Source: Candidatus Peregrinibacteria bacterium CG_4_9_14_0_2_um_filter_41_14
GTDB taxonomy: Bacteria > Patescibacteriota > Gracilibacteria > UBA1369 > UM-FILTER-41-14
Length of the DNA stretch: 9,739 nt
Assembly: GCA_002788755.1 (NCBI GenBank)
Contig: PFRW01000014.1
Location: 1 to 9,739, forward strand
Direction: 5' to 3'
Positions 1 through 5,714 of the stretch are shown piece by piece. Below the pieces are notes generated by a model, which saw only the letters and a program-made list of their open reading frames with translations, ran no database searches and was not told the DNA's origin. Position 1 is the stretch's first letter, and each line of letters starts with the position of its first letter. The position numbers and the translations under genes were made by a program.

Positions 1-82
1 GCTGCTCATGCAAAAACCCCTTATTCTCATCAGGTGCCTTAAATAACACCAACCTACTTTCAACAAATAATGAATTACGCAT
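1..82 (-). CDS. Protein-kinase-like gene, N-terminal fragment (runs off left edge)
   Basis: Reading the minus strand from ATG at 82 gives 27 codons open to the window edge, beginning MRNSLFVESRLVLFKAP and reaching KGFLHEQ. An in-frame TAA lies just upstream, so the start is well fixed. An extended -10 box (TGG TATAAT) sits 25 bases before the ATG. The fragment resembles the N-terminus of the kinase-like gene at 8254-9169: both have V-[ED], then L-[FY], an alanine, and an identical KGFLH followed by an acidic residue, at residues 21-25 here and 24-28 there. The DNA is similar over this stretch too. From this I infer a paralogue of that kinase. None of the catalytic motifs lies within the window, so the kinase call rests only on the N-terminal match. 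No Shine-Dalgarno sequence precedes the start. Confidence 0.6.
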   Translation of the reverse strand, partial: MRNSLFVESRLVLFKAPDENKGFLHEQ

Positions 83-106
83 ACATAAAAATTAACTTAT
101 CCGAAA

Positions 107-115
107 ATTATACCA
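107..115 (-). promoter_or_regulatory. Extended -10 promoter element for the left-edge kinase-like gene
   Basis: The minus strand reads TGG directly followed by a perfect TATAAT, i.e. an extended -10 (TGnTATAAT). No good -35 hexamer is visible 16-18 bases upstream, which is usual for extended -10 promoters. Transcription would start near position 100, giving a leader of about 18 bases before the ATG at 82. Confidence 0.55.
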
Positions 116-171
116 CAAAACATTAGTAATATCCAGCTAGCCAAGCGCAAAAAAACTTGTTAACCTCCTTC

Positions 172-189
172 TGTAAATAATCATTAACA
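172..189. promoter_or_regulatory. Inverted repeat just upstream of ahpC, possible operator
   Basis: TGTAAAT and ATTAACA form arms matching at 6 of 7 positions around a 4-base spacer (AATC), ending 9 bases before the ahpC start. The position would suit an operator for a peroxide or redox regulator. It fits neither a Crp site (TGTGA-N6-TCACA) nor the PerR 7-1-7 pattern, and an AT-rich stretch of this size can form such repeats by chance. Confidence 0.25.
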
Positions 190-198
190 AAACTCACT

Positions 199-765
199 AT
201 GTGTGACTGCAACCACGATCATAACGATCATCAAGACAATCTCGCAATTGGCGCAATGGCCCCCGACTTTACTATTCCCGCCTACTTTAACAAAGCAACT
301 GACAAAAAAATCTCTCTTTCCGACTATAAAGGTAAATGGGTACTACTTTTCTTCTACCCTCTAGATTTCACTTTTGTCTGCCCAACCGAACTATACGAAC
401 TTGGTGCCAACCGTGAACAGTTTGAAGAAGCCAACTGTCAAATTTTAGGTGTATCGGTAGATTCCGTTTATGCACACCAAGCTTGGTCCGAAAAAGACGC
501 CAAAATTGATGCCCTCGGTTTCCCCCTACTGTCCGACCTAAATTGCGAACTATCTTACCAATATAACGTCCTTCATCCGGACGGCATGAGCCTCCGCGGC
601 GCCTTTATTATTGATCCGGACGGCTATTTACAAGCATACACAATTCACAACCTTAACGTTGGTCGCAATGCCCAAGAGCTTCTACGCACAGTTAAAGCCC
701 TCCAAACCGGCGATTTATGCCCCGCCAACTGGAACAAAGGCGAAAAAACATTAGGCAAAGCCTAG
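199..765 (+). CDS. ahpC: Peroxiredoxin, AhpC/Prx1 family (typical 2-Cys)
   Basis: Thioredoxin-fold peroxidase that reduces hydrogen peroxide and organic hydroperoxides in the cytoplasm. The 188 residues match the usual length. Family landmarks are in order: GAMAPDF at 18-24, the peroxidatic motif FVCPTE with Cys61, catalytic-type Arg133 in LRGAFIIDP, the VGRN segment around 154-157, and the resolving cysteine Cys174 in DLCPANW near the C-terminus, so this is a typical 2-Cys enzyme working as a dimer. No AhpF, thioredoxin or thioredoxin reductase gene is visible nearby, so the reductant is unknown. The first 14 residues (MCDCNHDHNDHQDN) precede the family core and are rich in Cys and His, an odd, possibly metal-binding extension. 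The start has no Shine-Dalgarno sequence. mscL follows after 38 bases on the same strand. Confidence 0.95.
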   Translation: MCDCNHDHNDHQDNLAIGAMAPDFTIPAYFNKATDKKISLSDYKGKWVLLFFYPLDFTFVCPTELYELGANREQFEEANCQILGVSVDSVYAHQAWSEKDAKIDALGFPLLSDLNCELSYQYNVLHPDGMSLRGAFIIDPDGYLQAYTIHNLNVGRNAQELLRTVKALQTGDLCPANWNKGEKTLGKA

Positions 766-803
766 TTCACCAGCTAATCAATCCAACGTAATATCATCAT
801 CCA

Positions 804-1184
804 ATGCTAAAAGTCCCCACACAAAAAGCCAAAGATTTTTGGAGCAGCTTCCGCGACTTCGCCTTTAAAGGCAATATGCTCGATTTAGCTGTTGGAATCG
901 TCATTGGTACCGGCTTTAATAACATCGTTAAATCGCTTGTAGACAACATTATCATGCCAACCATCGGTAACTTAATTGGCAACGTCGATTTTTCCGAACT
1001 CTACATAAACCTCAATGGCCACACCTACGCCACCCTAGCCGAAGCCGATGCCAGTGGTGCCCCAATCATAAAATATGGTTTATTTTTAACTCAACTACTA
1101 GACTTTATCATTCTAGCCCTCACCCTATTCGTTGTTCTAAAAATCCTCTTCCGGTATCTCCCCAAAGTAAAACCAAAAGCCTAA
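804..1184 (+). CDS. mscL: Large-conductance mechanosensitive channel MscL
   Basis: Homo-oligomeric channel of the cytoplasmic membrane that opens under membrane tension and releases solutes on hypo-osmotic shock. The 126-residue product has the canonical layout: an amphipathic N-terminal helix (FWSSFRDFAFKGN, about 12-24), pore-lining TM1 with the Gly/Ala-rich motif DLAVGIVIGTGFNNIV at 27-42, a short extracellular loop (about 60-88), TM2 (about 90-116) and a short basic C-terminus. The N-terminus is roughly six residues longer than in many MscL proteins; the next Met (25) lies inside TM1, so ATG at 804 is the only sensible start. It follows ahpC by 38 bases with no terminator between, suggesting co-transcription. 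Its stop overlaps the stop of the opposing acidic gene. Confidence 0.95.
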   Translation: MLKVPTQKAKDFWSSFRDFAFKGNMLDLAVGIVIGTGFNNIVKSLVDNIIMPTIGNLIGNVDFSELYINLNGHTYATLAEADASGAPIIKYGLFLTQLLDFIILALTLFVVLKILFRYLPKVKPKA

Positions 1185-1381
1185 AAAAACTCGTCCAACT
1201 CAGCCAACAAAGCCCGATCAGCATGGTCCAAATCTTCTACATCCGATTCCAACATATAAGTCATATCAATAGGAATCACGCCATCATCAGCGGCATCATC
1301 CATCCCGTCGCCATCTTCAATAACCTCAGTATCGTCATCGTCGTAAGCAACATGATGATCATAAATCGGATCGTCTGACAT
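1181..1381 (-). CDS. Small, highly acidic hypothetical protein
   Basis: Product not recognised. From ATG at 1381 the protein has 66 residues, 19 Asp and 6 Glu against a single Arg and no Lys, so it is strongly negatively charged. The first half holds clustered acidic runs (YDDDDTEVIEDGDGMDD); the second half (MTYMLESDVEDLDHADRALLAELDEFF region, residues 40-66) could form an amphipathic helix. There are no Cys residues, signal peptide or membrane segment. The frame stays open upstream to a TTG at 1429, 11 bases after the yihY stop and preceded by AGGTGG, but the extra 16 residues are unlike the rest, so I prefer ATG 1381. The gene lies directly downstream of yihY on the same strand. Its TAG shares bases with the mscL TAA. 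A role as an interaction partner of a basic protein or nucleic-acid mimic is only conjecture. Confidence 0.65.
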   Translation of the reverse strand: MSDDPIYDHHVAYDDDDTEVIEDGDGMDDAADDGVIPIDMTYMLESDVEDLDHADRALLAELDEFF

Positions 1382-1440
1382 TTGTTTATAATAAAAACTA
1401 TCCCAATATATTAACACAACTTTCTGCAAAATTCAACCAC

Positions 1441-2271
1441 CTACCCCTTAGGCTCTTTTAAAATGACTAGCCGCGAATTAAGCACACCACCCAACAAATA
1501 TAAATACGCATTTAATTTAAGATAAAACAACACCATAATAATTGCTCCCAACACCCCATAAGTCTTATTATAATCAGCAAAATTACTAACATACAAATTA
1601 AACAATAAGCTCATAATCAGCCACCCCACAACAAAAAATAAAGCACCAACAAATTGATATCGCCAATGCGTTTTTCTCAAATTTGGAATAAATAGATAAG
1701 AAAAATAAACAAACAAAAACATAACCGCCATTGCAAGCGGCCAACGCCAAAACAAAACCTTAAAATTAATAATATAAACACCAAAAGTCTGCTGCACCAA
1801 ATTCACCAAATTATCCGTAATAAAAATTAACTGCACAATCGCTAGCCCAATCACAAGCCCTCCCGCCAACAACAAAAATGACATCAAAACCCGCCGCCAA
1901 AACGACCTAGTCTCCTTTACATCATAAATCGAATTCATAATATTCATTACCTGCCTTGGCAAAGACTCAATCGTATAAAGCAAAATAACAAACCCAATAC
2001 TAAAAACCGCCACCGATTCCCCATCCAAAACATTTAAAATGTTCGATTTTATTAATTCTAAAACTGCCCCCGGTACAATTACCGCAAGCGTCTCAAAACT
2101 TTGTGTCAAAATCTGATTCGCATCAAACCAAAACCCAATTAATGTCATCAAAACCAAAACAGCAGGGAACAAAGCCAACAAAACCCCCATCGTCAACTGC
2201 GAAACATACGCCTTAAATGCCACCTTTTGCACCTGCTCCTTCGATTTTTTTAATAACTTATAAATCAGCAT
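1441..2271 (-). CDS. YihY/BrkB family (UPF0761-type) inner-membrane protein
   Basis: Polytopic membrane protein of 276 residues, close to the family length. Hydrophobic segments lie at about 26-49, 60-80, 88-105, 128-152, 173-197, 205-228 and 236-262. The C-terminal family signature is clear: LYVSNFADYNKTYGVLGAII at 226-245, followed by a hydrophobic stretch and LLGGVLN at 259-265. The family was once annotated as ribonuclease BN by error; its true function is not established, and it is often described as a putative transporter or envelope protein. ATG at 2271 starts about eleven residues before the first helical region (KLLKKSKEQVQKVAFKAY). No Shine-Dalgarno sequence is seen. The gene is divergent from the large + strand gene at 2377 and is followed on its own strand by the small acidic protein, 59 bases downstream. 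Confidence 0.9.
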   Translation of the reverse strand: MLIYKLLKKSKEQVQKVAFKAYVSQLTMGVLLALFPAVLVLMTLIGFWFDANQILTQSFETLAVIVPGAVLELIKSNILNVLDGESVAVFSIGFVILLYTIESLPRQVMNIMNSIYDVKETRSFWRRVLMSFLLLAGGLVIGLAIVQLIFITDNLVNLVQQTFGVYIINFKVLFWRWPLAMAVMFLFVYFSYLFIPNLRKTHWRYQFVGALFFVVGWLIMSLLFNLYVSNFADYNKTYGVLGAIIMVLFYLKLNAYLYLLGGVLNSRLVILKEPKG

Positions 2272-2326
2272 AAAGATATGCTACCAATTTGCCTTCAATA
2301 AGAAAATCATTAAAGCCCGCTCGCTA

Positions 2327-2354
2327 TTGACAGGAAGGGTAAAAGAACTACAAT
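2327..2354 (+). promoter_or_regulatory. Sigma-70-type promoter of the 597-residue membrane protein gene
   Basis: A perfect -35 hexamer TTGACA (2327-2332) is followed after 16 bases by TACAAT (2349-2354), five of six matches to TATAAT. Initiation would fall near 2361, leaving a leader of about 16 bases before ATG 2377, which has no Shine-Dalgarno sequence. This is the strongest promoter by consensus in the window. Confidence 0.7.
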
Positions 2355-2376
2355 AACAACGCTAATTAAACTTACT

Positions 2377-4170
2377 ATGAATTCACTAAACAACAGACCG
2401 CAGGAAGAGATAATACAACCTAAGACCTACACGACTCTTGAAAACGCAACAAGTAGGATTATATATCACTTCAAAGATACAAATGCTGTTCACGCATTTA
2501 GGATAATTACACAACTTATTAATGACGATTTCACGAACTACGCAGAAGCTCCTGAAATACAGAAAATCATTCTAACATGTCTCGAATCAATTAACCCTCA
2601 GGATTATAACACTGAAAGTTTCAACGCAATTCTAGAATATCTTCTAGAAGAATTACGCCCTCTTGTTATGAAACAATTAGGTGTCATCGCTGCAAATACA
2701 AAGAATCCAAACCAAATAAACCACACTCCAGAAGCTCAACTGGTTGCAATATTACTCCAACAAGACAATCCCACCAATTCCGATCTCAGACATTTATATC
2801 TCGGCATCACAAGCGCATTACCTGATATAAACGCTGCTAACCAATTTTTTCACGATCTATTGTCCCAAATCATGGGAGATGAAAAAGCTATCGAAAGCAC
2901 AGAAAAGAGCATAGCAATGGGGATTCTATACCAATCCCCAACAACAGGGGTCATGCATCATGCATTACCAAATATTGAACTAACATTACGCGCAGTTTCT
3001 ACTAATATTAGTATTGCACAACGATGTTTGGCAATTGGCGATAGAAGTGGTGCTAGAGAAGCAATTGAGAGGGGTATAAAAATTATCAACAGAGCAAAAA
3101 TCCAACGTAACAAAAAAAGACATTCTGAATTAACAGCCTTACTAGAAACACTTAAAGCACTTAGATCGCAACAACTACACTCCATTAGAACTCCCAAAAA
3201 ATCCTCACATATTGGGAAAATAACAGCCGCCATTGGCATAGCTGCGTTTACGGCCATAGTAACTAGCACGGTTAATCAATGTATTCCAGAAGAGACCGTA
3301 CCAATGACAACAACAGATAAAACACCTCTCCCCTCAACTCCCGCCAACAGTTACACAAATGCCACAATCGACAAAAACATAGAAATCACCCCACCAACAC
3401 CTCCAGTCGACGACATCTCTTTCACACTCGCAGAAGCAGATACTACAATCCCACCAACGGCTCAAATCAATAACGACCCATCTTTCACAATCGAAGACAC
3501 CCACACACTAACCATCGCCCACAAAGGGCTCATACCCGCACTTAAAGAAACATATGGTCTAACCGCCCTACAACTTGGTAAACTCTACCGCCACCCCAGC
3601 ATTTTTAAAGGCACACAAAGCTTTGCCAACTTCCTAAAAATCATTGCCGAAGCCAACATAGAGCAATTTGCCAGCGTCGATTTAAACTCAATGCCAGCAC
3701 TAATTAAACAATTTGAAGAACGAGACACACTAAACTTACCCCAATTGATTATCGATTTAATAGAAGAAGTAAAAAACAACGAAGACTTCCCACTAGCCAT
3801 ACCTCAAACCGACGAACAAATTGAAGCAATCCAGCAAAAACAACACAAAGCCACATCAAAAGAAATTTCCCAAGATACAAGCATCGAAACAGACGCAGGA
3901 TGGTTCGATATCAATATTGACCCAGTCTCCCCAATTGAAAATATTTTCGCGCAAACAGAACAAGAAATTCAAGATACTATCGCAAGTACACCCCTCAATC
4001 TAGCCACAGAAAACACAACAACAACAGCAGAAACAGATGAAGAATGGAACACCTTTGATGCAACAGCCAGAATGGATGAAATTACACAAGCCTCCACACC
4101 CCCAGCCATTCCAAAAGCCAAAGGATTCTGGAGTAAAGTTAAAGAAAAAGCTAAAAGTTGGTTCGGCTAG
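2377..4170 (+). CDS. Unrecognised single-pass membrane protein, 597 residues
   Basis: I do not recognise this protein. Residues 1-270 look cytosolic and mostly helical; 211-265 resembles a helical hairpin with basic patches (RNKKRH), loosely TPR-like. A single hydrophobic segment at 279-299 follows a basic stretch (RTPKKSSHIGK), so by the positive-inside rule the N-terminus is inside and the C-terminal 300 residues outside. Next comes a Thr/Pro-rich linker (about 308-365) containing two similar short stretches, DISFTLAEADT (345-355) and DPSFTIEDTHT (367-377). Residues 380-470 appear to form a compact helical domain (LIPALKETYGLTALQLGKLY onward). After an acidic, Gln/Thr-rich stretch the protein ends in a basic, aromatic amphipathic segment, KGFWSKVKEKAKSWFG (582-597). 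Base composition changes near 3300 between the two halves. It is transcribed alone, from a TTGACA/TACAAT promoter. Its function is unknown. Confidence 0.8.
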   Translation: MNSLNNRPQEEIIQPKTYTTLENATSRIIYHFKDTNAVHAFRIITQLINDDFTNYAEAPEIQKIILTCLESINPQDYNTESFNAILEYLLEELRPLVMKQLGVIAANTKNPNQINHTPEAQLVAILLQQDNPTNSDLRHLYLGITSALPDINAANQFFHDLLSQIMGDEKAIESTEKSIAMGILYQSPTTGVMHHALPNIELTLRAVSTNISIAQRCLAIGDRSGAREAIERGIKIINRAKIQRNKKRHSELTALLETLKALRSQQLHSIRTPKKSSHIGKITAAIGIAAFTAIVTSTVNQCIPEETVPMTTTDKTPLPSTPANSYTNATIDKNIEITPPTPPVDDISFTLAEADTTIPPTAQINNDPSFTIEDTHTLTIAHKGLIPALKETYGLTALQLGKLYRHPSIFKGTQSFANFLKIIAEANIEQFASVDLNSMPALIKQFEERDTLNLPQLIIDLIEEVKNNEDFPLAIPQTDEQIEAIQQKQHKATSKEISQDTSIETDAGWFDINIDPVSPIENIFAQTEQEIQDTIASTPLNLATENTTTTAETDEEWNTFDATARMDEITQASTPPAIPKAKGFWSKVKEKAKSWFG

Positions 4171-4221
4171 AAATTTCCTCTTGCCAAAACCACAACTTTT
4201 TCTTAAGCTAGCGAAGCCTTA

Positions 4222-4233
4222 AACTGATCAGTT
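4222..4233. repeat. Perfect 12-bp palindrome upstream of the bL33-like gene
   Basis: AACTGATCAGTT is a perfect palindrome, ending 16 bases before the ATG at 4250 in the 79-base gap after the large membrane protein gene. It could be an operator or a small hairpin in the leader. There is no U-tract, so it is not a terminator. Confidence 0.35.
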
Positions 4234-4249
4234 ACTAATAATTACCAAT

Positions 4250-4429
4250 ATGGCTCACGGAAAGAAACAATTCGCTCGACACTTTTGTCCAGATTGCAAT
4301 CTCGCTATCGGCACATTTGACTACCTTAAAAGCCAAGCCACAGTAAACGACTTTAATTTCCCAAAATACTGTAAAGCCTGCCGCGCACGTGTAGTCCCAA
4401 CTGCAAAAGATCAAAAGAACAAGAGTTAA
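4250..4429 (+). CDS. rpmG: Small zinc-ribbon protein, probable ribosomal protein bL33
   Basis: A 59-residue basic protein (MAHGKKQFARHFCPDCNLAIG...) with two CxxC knuckles, C13-P-D-C16 and C41-K-A-C44, 25 residues between the inner cysteines, and a K-Y-C step before the second knuckle. Size, spacing and the KYCxxC pattern match zinc-binding (C+) bL33 proteins of the large ribosomal subunit, which have about 24 residues between knuckles. The central segment lacks the typical NY-x-T-x-KN signature, so the match is loose and another small zinc ribbon is possible. Codons and base use are like the neighbouring genes. ATG at 4250 has no Shine-Dalgarno sequence. A hairpin terminator begins 20 bases after the stop. 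An opposite-strand reading frame covers the same bases, but the paired CxxC motifs favour this strand. Confidence 0.6.
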   Translation: MAHGKKQFARHFCPDCNLAIGTFDYLKSQATVNDFNFPKYCKACRARVVPTAKDQKNKS

Positions 4430-4449
4430 TTCACTCACACTTCAATATT

Positions 4450-4479
4450 AAAACCGATTAATCAATTAGTCGGTTTTTT
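4450..4479 (+). terminator. Intrinsic terminator after the bL33-like gene
   Basis: AAAACCGATTAA (4450-4461) pairs with TTAGTCGGTTTT (4466-4477), one G-T wobble, around a TCAA loop, followed by a T-run on the + strand (4474-4479). On the minus strand the same hairpin is followed by TTTTAATATT, so it may also end the opposing operon. The final TAA of the aminopeptidase gene (4478-4480) lies at its edge. Confidence 0.8.
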
Positions 4480-5698
4480 AGTTATATCCGTGCTCAAACT
4501 TTGTTTGCCACCAATCCGGTTGCTCATTTTGACTAACCGCTCCCCAACCTTTATTTAAAACTTCAAACTCTTCGCCTAACCAATCACCATTAGCTTGCAC
4601 AACCTTATCATCCAAATACATACGTCCTTCTTTATCACGCAACATAGTCGTTAAGTCCCAATGCACACCTGTTGTACTACGATTACCATTATCTAAATTA
4701 ACTTTCCGTCCACAATATTCTGTATATTGATAGGCATTACCTAATGCAACATGAAAACTACCGCCAATTTTCTCGACCAATAAGCCATTAATCACATGCT
4801 GACGCAAGTGTGGATTTGTACCAATACCCAACTCCCCCAAATACCTCGTTCCTTCACCTAATAAATCGTCCACGGTAATCAAATCACTTAAATCGCCTTG
4901 TCCTCTAGCAGCTGCAAAATCAACAATGCGACCATCCTTAAACTCCAAAGTAATATCCTCAATTACCCCACTACTACCTTCCTGAAACTTCCCCTTTGCC
5001 ACAATCCGCCCATTAACCCCTGTCCTGTTTGGCGCACTAAAAATTTCGGCACCGGGAATATTTTTGGCAACCACACTGTTCACAAACGTAAAACCATCAA
5101 TCTCAAAAGTTACATCCGTACCATCATTATTTGTAATCCGCACCTGCCGAGCCTTATCAAAACCTTCAATCAGCCGATCTTGAGCAATTTCAATCTGTTT
5201 CCAAGGCTGATTACACAATTCAAAAAACAATTGTACATACTCATCAAAATCCACTCCATCCAATTCTGCATCAATGACCGTCGGCAAAACCGTTAGAGTA
5301 TAAAACAAATCTCCATTCATAATTCGCTTCTGCAAAGGCCTAATTAGCTTTTGCCAATAAGTCCATCTTTCCATATCAATCAACTGCGTCAACTTAGGAT
5401 CAGTATTATTTAAAATCTTAATTGTTTTTTTCGCCCCTTCGTACTTTTCTAATTTTTCCTTTGCAAACTCATCTAATTTATCCAAAGACATGTCATTAAT
5501 TATTCTAGGATTCTCATAAAAAGCATTTGTATCCAAAAAAACCTTAGCCCCTCGCACTTCACATTCCGCCATTACCATTTCAGCAATATCTCTCCCGTAC
5601 TCAGACACTGCCACAACAACAACCTCATCTCTTTGTGGATCCGAAGAATACACTAATTGCTTTGCCAACTGAGCCTTCTGCCGGCTTAAATTATTCAT
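4478..5698 (-). CDS. Aminopeptidase, thermophilic metalloprotease family M29
   Basis: Cytoplasmic metallo-aminopeptidase (AmpS/AmpT-like) of 406 residues, the normal family length. By alignment from memory with characterised M29 enzymes, the two-metal site maps to Glu218 (PGAEIFSAP), Glu289 (LGELGIGTNP), His316 and Tyr323 (SFHVALGNAY), and His346 and Asp348 (GVHWDLT); all are present with family-like spacing. The N-terminal half (about 1-200) is the family's alpha/beta domain. Such enzymes release N-terminal residues from peptides. ATG at 5698 lies 16 bases after the upstream PLD-VTT stop, so the two are surely co-transcribed. GGTGAT immediately before the ATG could pair with the 16S rRNA tail; this is one of the few Shine-Dalgarno-like signals here, as expected for an internal operon gene. 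Confidence 0.92.
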   Translation of the reverse strand: MNNLSRQKAQLAKQLVYSSDPQRDEVVVVAVSEYGRDIAEMVMAECEVRGAKVFLDTNAFYENPRIINDMSLDKLDEFAKEKLEKYEGAKKTIKILNNTDPKLTQLIDMERWTYWQKLIRPLQKRIMNGDLFYTLTVLPTVIDAELDGVDFDEYVQLFFELCNQPWKQIEIAQDRLIEGFDKARQVRITNNDGTDVTFEIDGFTFVNSVVAKNIPGAEIFSAPNRTGVNGRIVAKGKFQEGSSGVIEDITLEFKDGRIVDFAAARGQGDLSDLITVDDLLGEGTRYLGELGIGTNPHLRQHVINGLLVEKIGGSFHVALGNAYQYTEYCGRKVNLDNGNRSTTGVHWDLTTMLRDKEGRMYLDDKVVQANGDWLGEEFEVLNKGWGAVSQNEQPDWWQTKFEHGYN

Positions 5699-5714
5699 AT
5701 CACCAGAATCATAT

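Noticed and set aside
164..170. AAGGAGG on the minus strand, a perfect Shine-Dalgarno sequence upstream of the left-edge gene
   Set aside because: No ATG, GTG or TTG follows at normal spacing; the nearest open frame (TTG about 13 bases on) yields only a 17-residue peptide. On the + strand it is simply ACCTCCTT in the ahpC upstream region.
797..982. Minus-strand reading frame opposite mscL
   Set aside because: The + strand frame is clearly MscL with its pore motif; the opposite frame has no recognisable features.
1382..1429. TTG start at 1429 for the acidic protein, preceded by AGGTGG
   Set aside because: Would add 16 hydrophobic/aromatic residues unlike the rest; ATG at 1381 gives a coherent acidic protein. 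Not fully excluded.
2958..3269. Minus-strand frame inside the 597-residue protein gene
   Set aside because: Antisense shadow within a long continuous + frame behind a strong promoter; Cys/Leu-rich composition is typical of antisense translation.
4235..4438. Minus-strand 67-residue frame over the bL33-like gene
   Set aside because: The + strand frame has paired CxxC knuckles and is followed by a terminator in the right orientation; the minus frame shows no motif.
4898..5296. + strand 132-residue frame inside the aminopeptidase gene
   Set aside because: The opposite strand encodes all M29 metal ligands in order; this frame is a compositional shadow (Asn/Ile/Thr/Pro-rich).
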